This document shows positions 53,907-62,610 of a stretch of DNA of 64,000 nucleotides, piece by piece (position 1 is the stretch's first letter; each line of letters begins with the position of its first letter). A program made the translations under genes and the position numbers. The notes under the pieces are model-generated. The model was not told the origin of the DNA. It searched no databases and saw nothing but the letters and a program-made list of their open reading frames with translations. Source of the stretch: Schnuerera sp. xch1 (GTDB lineage: Bacteria; Bacillota; Clostridia; Tissierellales; Tepidimicrobiaceae). The stretch spans positions 1 to 64,000 of the forward strand of contig NZ_JAIOUP010000012.1 in NCBI RefSeq assembly GCF_019931165.1, given 5' to 3'.

Positions 53907-54362
53907 TTATGTAAGAATATCTAACAGTAATCCTTTGATATCGTCTAATCGTTTTAGTATTTTAATTCTATTGTTTTCTATATTTAAAAAATCTTTTGTT
54001 AACTCATCTAATTCATTGTCAACTTTCTTTACTAAAGAATATACCCTATGACGTCCTCTTCTATCCAAAGAATTTTCTTTATAAAATATATGAGAATTAT
54101 TTACAGAAATATCTAAAAAATCTTTTACAAGTTTTTTGTATTCAACTAAATCCTCGATAAATAGCTTATCCTTCAATTTCCCAGATTTGGATTCAATCTT
54201 ATCATATAAGACCTTAAGTTGTTTTCTAATATGTTCTTGTTGAATTTCTGACAACTTATTCTTGAAGGTTTCATGTACTTCTTTTTTATTGGTAGTTTTT
54301 ATATTATTTACATTATTTACATCTTCTATGTTTTTGGTTCCAACTCTATCTACCCTAGTCAT
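53907..54362 (-). CDS. yaaR: YaaR (DUF327) family protein
   Basis: 151 residues, helical. SLDRRGRHRVYSLVKKVDNELDELTKDFLN is the core DUF327 signature, together with YKKLVKDFLDISVNNS. Function unknown; in many Firmicutes yaaR sits in flagellar or DNA-metabolism contexts. It is 18 bases upstream of the phasin-like gene and diverges from the flagellar cluster. Confidence 0.82.
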   Translation of the reverse strand: MTRVDRVGTKNIEDVNNVNNIKTTNKKEVHETFKNKLSEIQQEHIRKQLKVLYDKIESKSGKLKDKLFIEDLVEYKKLVKDFLDISVNNSHIFYKENSLDRRGRHRVYSLVKKVDNELDELTKDFLNIENNRIKILKRLDDIKGLLLDILT

Positions 54363-54490
54363 GGTTCCACTCTCCCTTATATTTCTATTATATACTATCG
54401 ACTAGATAAATGAAAAAATTATATTTTACTTAAGAAAAATAATACATTGGTCGATATAATAAATGAAAAAATAGGTTAAGGATGGTTAAT

Positions 54491-56851
54491 ATGGAAGTTC
54501 TGAATATAAAGAATAAGGAAAATATAATAGATGCCTATGGATTAAAACCTACTCTTTTTTATGATATAGAAGGAACTTTAGGGCAGAAGAATGGCAAAGA
54601 TATAAGAGTAGATAAAATAGTAGAAGATAAGAAAATATCCTATTCATTAAGATTGAAAGAAAAAATTGGTGCTAAAGTAGGAGAAAAGGTCATAATAGAT
54701 AAGGACAATATACTATCGATTAAGATGGAGGAAAAAGGAGAGCGGCAGGCAAAAATAAACGTAGAACAGACAATTAAAAAACTAGGATTGGAGGACACTG
54801 AAGAAACTAGAGAAGGAATAGAATATCTTATAAACAATGGAATTTCAATAACTAAATCAAATTTGAAATCTTTTCTGGCTTCTAAAAAATACTTAAAGGA
54901 GATAGTTGATAATATTGATTTTGATTCCTGTATAAAATTGCTTGATAGAGGGGTAGATTTAAAGGAGGATTCTCTACAGAAGATTGCACAGGGTCTATCA
55001 GAAATAAAGGATAAAGGTAAGGAGCTATCCTTTAAGGAAATATTGAAGTTAAGCAGAAAATTAGGTTATAAAGAGGCAGAAATTATTGCAAGGAATATAT
55101 ATGGAAGAAAAATGGGGAAAGATGTATACGATGCTATAATAGCATTGCATAGGCAAAGAATTCCGATAGATAAGGGAAATATAGAAAAGGTTTTAGAGGT
55201 AATAGACAAGCTATATGATTTAAAGAATTATGATGATGAGATGTATATAAAGATATTAAATGATGATGCTCCAGTGAATATTGAGACATTATATAAATAT
55301 AAACATTCATATAGTGATGTGATGTTAGGTAAAAATATTACTTCATCTATTTACGAACAGTTTACAGTAGATAAGGAGCCATCCTTAGAAGATATATTGA
55401 AAATATTAAAGAAATTAAATATAGATAAAAATGGGCAAAACATTAAGCTTGTTAGAGAATTTTTATCAAATGCAGTTGAAATAACTAAAGCAAATTTTGA
55501 TAAGATTATGAGAATGAAAAGCAATTTAAAAGAGCTCATAAGAATAGTAGACCAGCAGAAGGTAGTTAAAGCTATGGAAGATGGAATAGATCCCCTTAAA
55601 GAGAATATATCTAAATTAGTAGATAAAATTAAAAACCAGGTAGATACAAGCAAAGACTATGATTCACCAGGTTTGACACACATAATAAGAGAATTAGATA
55701 GTTTAGATACCATTACAGATAAGGACTTATTATTACTTATAAAAAGTGGAGAAGATTTTAAAATAGAAAACCTAAAGAAGATAACAAGTACAGACATTAA
55801 TTTAAGTAAAGGAATAAATGAGAAAACTGCTCAAAAGGTAATAACCATATCCAATATGTTTAATACTTTAGGAGGATTGAATTCTGATACCATAGCCTTT
55901 GCAACTAGAAGATACAGCAATATAACATTGAATAATTTATATAATTCACATACAGCATTAGCCTTGGAGGATAAAGTAAATATTCAATCTATAACAAAAA
56001 CAGAAGAAAATATCATTAGACAAGAATATCTAAATATTAAGAATAACACTACAATCAGCCTGATAAAAGAAAGTATTAGGGATGGAAGTTTAATAGAGCA
56101 TATGCCTTTAGATGAATTAAGTGGATACATAGATAAGAATATAATAAAGTATAATGAGACTCAAAAATTTATAAATAAGGTAAAACATATTAAAGGCAAA
56201 GAGGGGTCTATTATACCTATAGTGATGAAAAATGGTTTAAATATGTCCGTGAATCAACTAAATAATATAAATTCTATGTTCTATAATGGAAAAGGTATTG
56301 GAAATATATTTAATTATTTGTCGAAAACAAAGAGTCAATATGATCAAGAAATGCAAGAAGGAATTGAAATTTTGGAGAATAAAATAAAGGAATTTACATC
56401 ATCTCTTAAAAAAGGAAATGATAAGATAAAAAGAGATTATAATGAGATTATAAATGGATTCACTGATCTGAATAATTCCCCTAATTCTAATGAGAATAAT
56501 AGAGATGACAACTTTAATCAGATTAGGGAATATTTAGACTTACAGTACAAACTATCCAAAGATGATTTAATATTACAGCTACCTATGTCCATGAGTAACG
56601 AATACAACAACATCAATTTAATAATTCCTAATGTAAAAAAGGGTATTGATGAAAACAATATGGTATTTTATTTGAGTTTGACTACAGAAAAGTTAGGACA
56701 AGTGAATTTTAACTTAGAAGTAAAGGGCAATAAGGTTAAAATAGATTTTGAGACGGAAGATGATGAAGAAATATTGAGAAATAAAAATACCCTAGAAGAT
56801 GGGCTAAATAAAATAGGATATGGATTACAAAGCATTCAACCAATTAAATAA
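54491..56851 (+). CDS. Large DUF6240/FliK-like flagellar-associated protein
   Basis: 786 residues, no signal or membrane segment. The middle holds loose repeats with a gly-Ile-x-Ile/Leu-x-x-x-Asn pattern: NNGISITKSNLKS, DRGVDLKEDSLQK, RQRIPIDKGNIEK, NAVEITKANFDK, EDGIDPLKENISK, KNGLNMSVNQLNN. The end (about 690-786) resembles the FliK C-terminal domain: LPMSMSNEYNNINL, YLSLTTEKLGQVNFNLEVKG. FliK measures hook length and switches export. The neighbouring flagellin supports a flagellar role. Start 54491 after AAGGA is preferred to 54482; not certain. Confidence 0.6.
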   Translation: MEVLNIKNKENIIDAYGLKPTLFYDIEGTLGQKNGKDIRVDKIVEDKKISYSLRLKEKIGAKVGEKVIIDKDNILSIKMEEKGERQAKINVEQTIKKLGLEDTEETREGIEYLINNGISITKSNLKSFLASKKYLKEIVDNIDFDSCIKLLDRGVDLKEDSLQKIAQGLSEIKDKGKELSFKEILKLSRKLGYKEAEIIARNIYGRKMGKDVYDAIIALHRQRIPIDKGNIEKVLEVIDKLYDLKNYDDEMYIKILNDDAPVNIETLYKYKHSYSDVMLGKNITSSIYEQFTVDKEPSLEDILKILKKLNIDKNGQNIKLVREFLSNAVEITKANFDKIMRMKSNLKELIRIVDQQKVVKAMEDGIDPLKENISKLVDKIKNQVDTSKDYDSPGLTHIIRELDSLDTITDKDLLLLIKSGEDFKIENLKKITSTDINLSKGINEKTAQKVITISNMFNTLGGLNSDTIAFATRRYSNITLNNLYNSHTALALEDKVNIQSITKTEENIIRQEYLNIKNNTTISLIKESIRDGSLIEHMPLDELSGYIDKNIIKYNETQKFINKVKHIKGKEGSIIPIVMKNGLNMSVNQLNNINSMFYNGKGIGNIFNYLSKTKSQYDQEMQEGIEILENKIKEFTSSLKKGNDKIKRDYNEIINGFTDLNNSPNSNENNRDDNFNQIREYLDLQYKLSKDDLILQLPMSMSNEYNNINLIIPNVKKGIDENNMVFYLSLTTEKLGQVNFNLEVKGNKVKIDFETEDDEEILRNKNTLEDGLNKIGYGLQSIQPIK

Positions 56852-56865
56852 GTTCAGGTGATATT

Positions 56866-57066
56866 GTGAAAATACGTTTAGTATCAAAAGAACAGGTAAA
56901 GAACGCATATAAAAAAAAGGACACAAAAAATGATGTTGATTTAAAAGAAGAAATGAGAATAGAAAATATTGAAAAGGTTCCAAAGGAATTGTTTCAAATA
57001 TTAGGAGAGACCTTATCATTTATACAAAATGTAAATAAAATGGAGGATGATAAAGATGAGAATTAA
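56866..57066 (+). CDS. 66-residue protein ahead of flagellin
   Basis: Basic and acidic, no membrane helix: MKIRLVSKEQVKNAYKKKD, then KVPKELFQILGETLSFIQNV. GTG start 56866 after CAGGTG, 14 bases after the large FliK-like gene. Its stop overlaps the flagellin start by 11 bases in another frame, suggesting coupled translation. I recognise no family; a flagellin-specific helper is possible from position only. Confidence 0.6.
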   Translation: MKIRLVSKEQVKNAYKKKDTKNDVDLKEEMRIENIEKVPKELFQILGETLSFIQNVNKMEDDKDEN

Positions 57067-57940
57067 TAATAATATACCAGCATTAAACACCCACAGAATG
57101 TTGGGAATAACTAATAGTGGATTAGAGAAAACTTTAGAAAGATTATCATCAGGAAAGAGAATAAATAAAGCTTCAGATGATGCAGCAGGATTAGCTATAT
57201 CTCAAAAGATGGATGCTCAAATAAGAGGGCTAAGACAAGCCTCTAGAAACTCCTTAGATGGAGTATCACTGCTACAAACAGCAGAAGGAGCATTAAATGA
57301 AGTTCATTCCATGCTACAAAGGATGAGAGAATTAGCGATACAAGGAGCTAATGGGATATATGAAGAAGGAGAAAATGGAGATTTAAATGCTATAGCTAAT
57401 GAGATGAAGGAGTTAACAGAGCAGATAGATAAGATAGCCAATGATACAGAGTTTAATGGGATTAAATTGTTAAATGGTGAAAATAAAACAATAGAATTAC
57501 AAATAGGGGCAAACTCAGGTCAGTCCATATCAATAGATATGTCAGAGATAAATATCATTGCTGCAAATAAAAAAAATAATAAGAGATTAGGGATTCTTGG
57601 TGATGTTGTTGTAAAATCAGGGGATGATTTTATAATTAAATCGACATTAAATTCAACTAAGTTTAACGATGCTATAACTACCTACGACGATGCAATACGA
57701 ACAGTAGCATCTCATCGTTCCAAACTTGGTGCTTACCAAAATAGGCTAGAACATACCATAAGAAATGTAGATAACACAGCAGAAAACCTAACTTCAGCTA
57801 AATCAAGGATTGAAGATGCAGATATGGCTCTTCAAATGTCTGAATACGTTAAGTTAAATATATTACAACAAGCAGGTACATCTATGCTTTCTAAGGCAAA
57901 TCAATTACCACAGACTGTACTACAATTATTACAGCAATAG
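57056..57940 (+). CDS. hag: Flagellin
   Basis: 294 residues. The conserved N-terminal D0/D1 (MRINNNIPALNTHRML, LSSGKRINKASDDAAGLAIS, RNSLDGVSLLQTAEGALNE) and C-terminal D1/D0 (LGAYQNRLEHTIRNVDNTAENL, ending LPQTVLQLLQQ) are complete. The variable middle is short (about 150-200), so the surface domain is reduced. ATG 57056 sits nine bases after GGAGG; an in-frame ATG at 57047 lies on that site. Exported by the flagellar type III system and chaperoned by FliS. Confidence 0.95.
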   Translation: MRINNNIPALNTHRMLGITNSGLEKTLERLSSGKRINKASDDAAGLAISQKMDAQIRGLRQASRNSLDGVSLLQTAEGALNEVHSMLQRMRELAIQGANGIYEEGENGDLNAIANEMKELTEQIDKIANDTEFNGIKLLNGENKTIELQIGANSGQSISIDMSEINIIAANKKNNKRLGILGDVVVKSGDDFIIKSTLNSTKFNDAITTYDDAIRTVASHRSKLGAYQNRLEHTIRNVDNTAENLTSAKSRIEDADMALQMSEYVKLNILQQAGTSMLSKANQLPQTVLQLLQQ

Positions 57941-57952
57941 GAGATGAAATAG

Positions 57953-58393
57953 ATGACTGATATTTTAGAATTAGAAAAGAGAATTTCCACTACTAATGAT
58001 GTAGGGCTTGTAGCCATATTGTTTGAAAGGTTAATAGATAATTTTATTAATTGCAAAGATGCAATAGATAATAATAATTATGAAAAAGTAAATGAACTCA
58101 ATAACCATTCAAGAGATATATTAACAGAATTAACAGTACTATTCAGTGAAGATGATGAAATCTCTTTAACTTTACGTGAGATTAATAATTACATTAATAA
58201 ATTGATGACAAGAGGGCAAATAAATAGGGATAAATCCATATTTGATGTTTGTATAAAAATATTAACTCCTATATGTGAAGCTTTTCAACAATTAGAGGTA
58301 GCAGAAAAGCCTAGGGCTGTAACAGGCCTTACATATGGAAAAGATAATCTAGACGAACATACGTTGAGAAAAAATAGAAGTTTTGAAGGATAA
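57953..58393 (+). CDS. fliS: FliS-family flagellin export chaperone
   Basis: 146 residues. Helical bundle with FERLIDNFINCKDAIDNNNYEKVNELNNHSRDILTEL and YINKLMTRGQINRD, the FliS pattern. The last 30 residues are an extra tail (TYGKDNLDEHTLRKN). It binds flagellin's C-terminus before export. 12 bases after flagellin, ATG after AGGAGATG. Confidence 0.72.
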   Translation: MTDILELEKRISTTNDVGLVAILFERLIDNFINCKDAIDNNNYEKVNELNNHSRDILTELTVLFSEDDEISLTLREINNYINKLMTRGQINRDKSIFDVCIKILTPICEAFQQLEVAEKPRAVTGLTYGKDNLDEHTLRKNRSFEG

Positions 58394-58406
58394 GAGAGTA
58401 AAATAT

Positions 58407-58435
58407 AAAAACTGTGATATATATCACAGTTTTTT
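58407..58435. terminator. terminator shared by fliS and the SRP RNA
   Basis: AAAACTGTGATA-TA-TATCACAGTTTT with T-runs on both strands; it can end fliS (plus) and SRP RNA (minus). Confidence 0.88.
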
Positions 58436-58442
58436 CTATGTA

Positions 58443-58709
58443 GCCGTGCACCTAGCTTTGTCGATACATCCCAAGCGTTACCTAAACAGTTAACTCGAAA
58501 CAGGCACCCCTACGGCACACGAAAAGGTCTACTTACCGCTGCTTCCTCCCGGATCTGACGGGGTTCATAGGTTTTCGTTGCGCAGGACCCATTTGTCAAC
58601 ATCACTTATTCAGGGCAGACCTTGAAATATAAACGCCGCAACTAGGACTTCGATCCTGCTATAGCGGATTGCAGGTTACAGGGCACCGCTACCTCCCCAT
58701 CTAGCACGG
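58443..58709 (-). ncRNA. ffs: Signal recognition particle RNA, large bacterial type
   Basis: 267 bases on the minus strand. The domain IV hairpin contains GTCAGATCCGGGAGGAAGCAGC. Ends CCGTGCTAG and CTAGGTGCACGG pair. The length and presence of an Alu-like 5' part make this the Bacillus/Clostridium long form. It binds Ffh to target membrane proteins. End positions are approximate by a few bases. Confidence 0.94.
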
Positions 58710-58720
58710 AAAAATTATAA

Positions 58721-58812
58721 TGGCGGAGAGAGAGGGATTCGAACCCTCGAAACGCTCATCACGTTTACACGATTTCCAGTCGTGCGCCTTCGGCCAGCTC
58801 AGCCACCTCTCC
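58721..58812 (-). tRNA. tRNA-Ser (anticodon GGA)
   Basis: Class II tRNA: GGAGAGG/CTCTCTCC-type acceptor, D-arm GGCTGAGCTGGCCG, anticodon loop CTGGAAA giving GGA, long variable arm, T-arm GAGGGTTCGAATCCCTC and an encoded CCA. It lies directly upstream of the SRP RNA and may be cotranscribed. Confidence 0.96.
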
Positions 58813-58962
58813 TGAATAAAAATTAAAAAAATGTTTGTTTTCTACTACAGGTTTATATTATACTTAAAAATAGAACATATGTCAACCAATTTAGTGAATT
58901 AGGTATAAACTTTAATAATTGGGATGATATGGTTCATATTTATGAATTAAGGAGTGATTTCA

Positions 58963-59664
58963 ATGACTACACCTCACAATGGTGCCAAAAAGGGTGATAT
59001 TGCAGAAACTATTCTATTGCCAGGGGACCCACTGCGTGCAAAATTTATAGCAGAGAGTTTTTTGGACAATGTGGTACAGTTTAATTCTGTAAGAAATATG
59101 TTAGGTTTTACTGGTACATATAAGGGTAAATCTATATCAGTAATGGGAACAGGTATGGGTATGCCATCTATAGGAATATATTCATATGAACTAATACATC
59201 ATTATGGAGTAAAAAATTTAGTTCGTGTAGGTTCTTGTGGCGCTTATACTGAGGACTTAGATCTTTATGACATAATACTTGCTATTGGAGCTAGCACTAA
59301 TTCAAGTTATGCTAGACAATTTGAGCTACCAGGAACATATTCTGCAACAGCATCTTGGGATTTATTATATAAGGCAAAACAAACTGCAGATAAGAAGAAT
59401 ATTGATGTAGTCGTAGGAAATGTATTATCAAGTGATACTTTCTACTCTCCAGAAAGGGATGTACATAAAAGATGGGGAAGTATGAATGTATTAGCTGTTG
59501 AAATGGAAGCCTATGCACTATATTGTAATGCTGCAGCAGCAGGAGCTAATGCCCTCGCCATACTTACTGTTTCGGATTCCTTAGTGTCAAATAAAAACAC
59601 AACTTCTGAAGAAAGAGAAAAGAATTTTACACAGATGATGGAAATAGCATTGGAATTAGCATAA
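58963..59664 (+). CDS. deoD: Purine-nucleoside phosphorylase DeoD
   Basis: 233 residues, hexameric NP-I family. ILLPGDPLRAKFIAE binds phosphate, SVMGTGMGMPSIGIYSYEL and VRVGSCGAY follow, and the catalytic AVEMEAYAL and TVSDSL (Asp204 region) end it. Cleaves purine (deoxy)nucleosides. ATG 58963 after AAGGAGTG; in-frame GTG 58954 overlaps it. Confidence 0.95.
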   Translation: MTTPHNGAKKGDIAETILLPGDPLRAKFIAESFLDNVVQFNSVRNMLGFTGTYKGKSISVMGTGMGMPSIGIYSYELIHHYGVKNLVRVGSCGAYTEDLDLYDIILAIGASTNSSYARQFELPGTYSATASWDLLYKAKQTADKKNIDVVVGNVLSSDTFYSPERDVHKRWGSMNVLAVEMEAYALYCNAAAAGANALAILTVSDSLVSNKNTTSEEREKNFTQMMEIALELA

Positions 59665-59687
59665 AGGCTGGTATTTACCAGCCTTTT
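59664..59687. terminator. bidirectional terminator deoD / MBL gene
   Basis: AAAGGCTGG-TATTTA-CCAGCCTTT between converging genes, with TTTTAAAA on the right. Confidence 0.88.
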
Positions 59688-60363
59688 AAAATTCGTAGTT
59701 ACTTCCAACAGATAAAATAACAGTTTTACCTGTTTTATTTTTTTCTTTAAATTCATTAGGATTTGCTTTTATAACGGGAAATGTATCATAATGCATTGGT
59801 ATGGTTGCCTTAGGTTTAATAAACTCTATAGCCTTAACAGCATCATCTATGTCCATTGTGAAATTTCCGCCAATAGGGACTAATGCAACGTCAATATTTT
59901 CTGATTCTAATAGCTTCATATCCATTGTAAGGCCTGTATCTCCTGCATGATATACTTTCTTATTATTTACTTCAATAATGAAGCCGCAGGGATTTCCTCC
60001 ATCTATCGTTCCCCTATCAGTAGTTATACCTGAACCGTGAAGAGCTGGAGTTAGTTTAACCGTGCCAAAATCAAATTTGTATTTACCCCCTATATGCATA
60101 GCATGAGTTTTTAACCCTTTATCCGATAAATAACCAGCTATTTCAGCATTTGTAATTACCAGTGCATTGTTTGCTTTGGCAAGGGGTATAGTATCACCAA
60201 TATGATCATCGTGACCATGAGATACAAATATATGTGTTAATCCTTTTATATCTCCAATTTTTGTTGTTGATAGGTCGTTTCCTGATATAAAAGGGTCAAT
60301 TATAGCTTTGAAGTCTTGTTCCTCGATTATAAATGCAGAATGTCCTAAGTAAGTAATTTTCAT
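59686..60363 (-). CDS. UPF0173 metal-dependent hydrolase (MBL fold)
   Basis: 225 residues. MKITYLGHSAFIIEE start, the metallo-beta-lactamase motif SHGHDDHIGDT, then HGSGITTDRG, YHAGDTGLTMDM and PMHYDTFPVI, exactly the UPF0173 (YtkL) set. Two metal ions are expected. Physiological substrate unknown. AAGGAGG before ATG 60363. Single gene. Confidence 0.92.
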   Translation of the reverse strand: MKITYLGHSAFIIEEQDFKAIIDPFISGNDLSTTKIGDIKGLTHIFVSHGHDDHIGDTIPLAKANNALVITNAEIAGYLSDKGLKTHAMHIGGKYKFDFGTVKLTPALHGSGITTDRGTIDGGNPCGFIIEVNNKKVYHAGDTGLTMDMKLLESENIDVALVPIGGNFTMDIDDAVKAIEFIKPKATIPMHYDTFPVIKANPNEFKEKNKTGKTVILSVGSNYEF

Positions 60364-60489
60364 AATAATCCTCCTTTCTACTCATATCATATACCCAAAT
60401 TATATTTTTATATTACAAATATATTTTTTTATAGTAATTAAACCAACACAGTGATAAAATAATAAAAATGAACATTTATATTATAGGAG

Positions 60490-61848
60490 ATGGTGATTAT
60501 AAATTTCAAAGATAGGATTAACAATACAACGCGAAATCCAGCACAAGTATTAGTTATGGGATTTGCAATTATTATATTAATAGGTACCATATTATTAAAT
60601 TTACCACAATCTTCTGTTGATGGCAAGAGTATAGGCCTTATAAATGCATTATTTACTGCTACTTCCGCTGTGTGTGTAACTGGGCTCGTAGTGGTAAATA
60701 CAGCTGTTCATTGGACTGTATTTGGGAAAATAGTTATATTGGTGTTGATTCAGATAGGTGGATTAGGGTTAATGACGATGACAACAATGATTGCATTAAT
60801 GTTAGGCAAAAAAATAACTCTAAGAGAAAGACTTATAATGCGAGAGGAACTTAATCAGTTTTCTCTAGTTGGGCTTGTTAAACTTATTAAATATGTAATA
60901 ATCTCTACTCTAATTATAGAAGTAATAGGAGCTACACTTTTAGCTATTAGATTTATACCGATATATGGTACTATAAAAGGAGTTTGGTTCTCAATTTTTC
61001 ATGCAATTTCAGCATTTTGTAATGCAGGTTTTGATTTGATCGGTGAAAGCATGATTCCGTTTGTGGATGATATTATGGTTAATTTAACTATTGGATTACT
61101 AATAATTATAGGAGGTATTGGATATACAGTACTGATTGATTTAATTAACCATAGAAGTATTCGTAGAACTTCTTTACACACAAAACTGGTTTTGCTTATT
61201 ACATCGATTCTATTGTTATTAGGTTTTATATTTATATTTGTATCTGAATATAGCAACCTGGATACTATTGGGGGTTTACCTTTTGCTGATAAAATAACCT
61301 CAGCTATGTTTCAGTCTATAACTACTAGAACTGCAGGATTTAATAGTATAGATATGGCTTCACTTAGAAGTTCCACAACTTTTCTATTTATTATTTTAAT
61401 GTTTATTGGTGGATCTCCTGGCTCTACGGCTGGAGGCATAAAAACTACTACCTTTGGAGTGATTATGCTTACAATTAGATCAGTTTTGAAAGGTGATAAA
61501 GATGTTGAAGTATATAATAGAAGTATTTCTAGTAAATTAATATATAAGGCTCTTGCTGTTATAGGTATAGGAATGTTGATTATAATTTTTGTAACTATGA
61601 TTTTAACAGTTACTGAAGCAGGTTATGATTTTTTGGATCTTTTATTTGAAGTAGTTTCTGCATTTGGAACAGTGGGATTAACTAGAAATGTAACTTCTAA
61701 TTTATCCATAGTTGGTAAAATAATAATAGCATCAACAATGTTTGTGGGAAGATTAGGACCAATAACTGTGGCATTTGCATTGACTAAAAAAGAAAGGAAG
61801 AACAAAGGATATTATAAACACCCTGAAGGGAAAATTTTAATAGGATAA
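60490..61848 (+). CDS. ktrB: Potassium uptake channel subunit KtrB
   Basis: 452 residues. Four M1-P-M2 repeats; the filters show TSAVCVTGL, SAFCNAGFDL, TTRTAGFNSI and SAFGTVGLTRN. The intramembrane gate is the GSPGSTAGGIKTT stretch in repeat 3. It takes up K+ with Na+ under control of KtrA. ATG 60490 directly abuts the AGGAG site, so a start at GTG 60493 or an ATT shortly after is possible. Followed by ktrA after 12 bases. Confidence 0.93.
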   Translation: MVIINFKDRINNTTRNPAQVLVMGFAIIILIGTILLNLPQSSVDGKSIGLINALFTATSAVCVTGLVVVNTAVHWTVFGKIVILVLIQIGGLGLMTMTTMIALMLGKKITLRERLIMREELNQFSLVGLVKLIKYVIISTLIIEVIGATLLAIRFIPIYGTIKGVWFSIFHAISAFCNAGFDLIGESMIPFVDDIMVNLTIGLLIIIGGIGYTVLIDLINHRSIRRTSLHTKLVLLITSILLLLGFIFIFVSEYSNLDTIGGLPFADKITSAMFQSITTRTAGFNSIDMASLRSSTTFLFIILMFIGGSPGSTAGGIKTTTFGVIMLTIRSVLKGDKDVEVYNRSISSKLIYKALAVIGIGMLIIIFVTMILTVTEAGYDFLDLLFEVVSAFGTVGLTRNVTSNLSIVGKIIIASTMFVGRLGPITVAFALTKKERKNKGYYKHPEGKILIG

Positions 61849-61860
61849 GAAGGTGAGTTT

Positions 61861-62514
61861 ATGAAACAATTTGCTGTTATTGGATGTGGACGATTTGGTA
61901 GTAGTATTGCAAAGACCCTTTATAGTTTAGGTCATGATGTTTTAGCGGTTGATCTTGATATGGAGGTTATAGAGGATATTGCTAATTCGGTTACTCATGC
62001 TGTTCAAGCTGATGTAACTGATGATGATGCACTCAAAGCATTGGGGTTAGATAATTTTGATGTAGTAATAGTCAGTATAGCTTCTAATTTAGAAGCTTCC
62101 ATTATGTCTACATTAATAGCTAAGGAATCGGGAGCAAAAAAAATTGTAGCAAAAGCACAGAATGAATTGCATGGGAAATTACTTTCCAAGATTGGAGCTG
62201 ATAAGGTTGTATTTCCTGAAAGAGATATAGGTATTAGAGTAGCACATAATATACTTTCATCTAATATATTGGACTATATTGAATTATCTCAAGAGTATAG
62301 TATAATAGAGATTTCAGCAATAAAAGAGTGGGAAGGGAAAACTCTTAAACAACTTAGTTTACCTAAGAAATATGGTATTAATGTTATTGCAATAAAACAA
62401 GGAGAAGATATAAATATATTACCAAATGCAGATGACATTATTAATAAGGGGAATATATTTATAGTAATTGGAAATAATGAAAGTTTGCGTAAGCTCGAGA
62501 ATAAAACTGACTAG
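61861..62514 (+). CDS. ktrA: Potassium channel regulatory subunit KtrA
   Basis: 217 residues. RCK_N Rossmann domain (FAVIGCGRFGSSIAKTLYSLGHDVLAVD, GxGxxG with the acidic nucleotide-binding Asp) and an RCK_C domain (IIEISAIKEWEGKTLKQLSLP, IFIVIGNNESL). RCK_C can bind c-di-AMP, which GdpP in this window degrades. AGAAGGTG before ATG. Confidence 0.95.
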   Translation: MKQFAVIGCGRFGSSIAKTLYSLGHDVLAVDLDMEVIEDIANSVTHAVQADVTDDDALKALGLDNFDVVIVSIASNLEASIMSTLIAKESGAKKIVAKAQNELHGKLLSKIGADKVVFPERDIGIRVAHNILSSNILDYIELSQEYSIIEISAIKEWEGKTLKQLSLPKKYGINVIAIKQGEDINILPNADDIINKGNIFIVIGNNESLRKLENKTD

Positions 62515-62610
62515 AAGAAAAAAATCTTGGAATTCTATTTTGTTTTGTTGATGTAATTATTCTTCTCTTCTGATATAATATATATACTAAACAATACGAG
62601 GATGGTTTTT

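Noticed and set aside
54482-56851. Tandem DNA repeats in the large FliK-like gene
   Set aside because: The repetition is at the level of a loose protein motif; there are no direct DNA repeats, so it is not a CRISPR or satellite.
58440-58810. Higher-GC stretch as a transferred island
   Set aside because: It is explained by the SRP RNA and tRNA-Ser(GGA) genes, which are GC-rich in AT-rich genomes.
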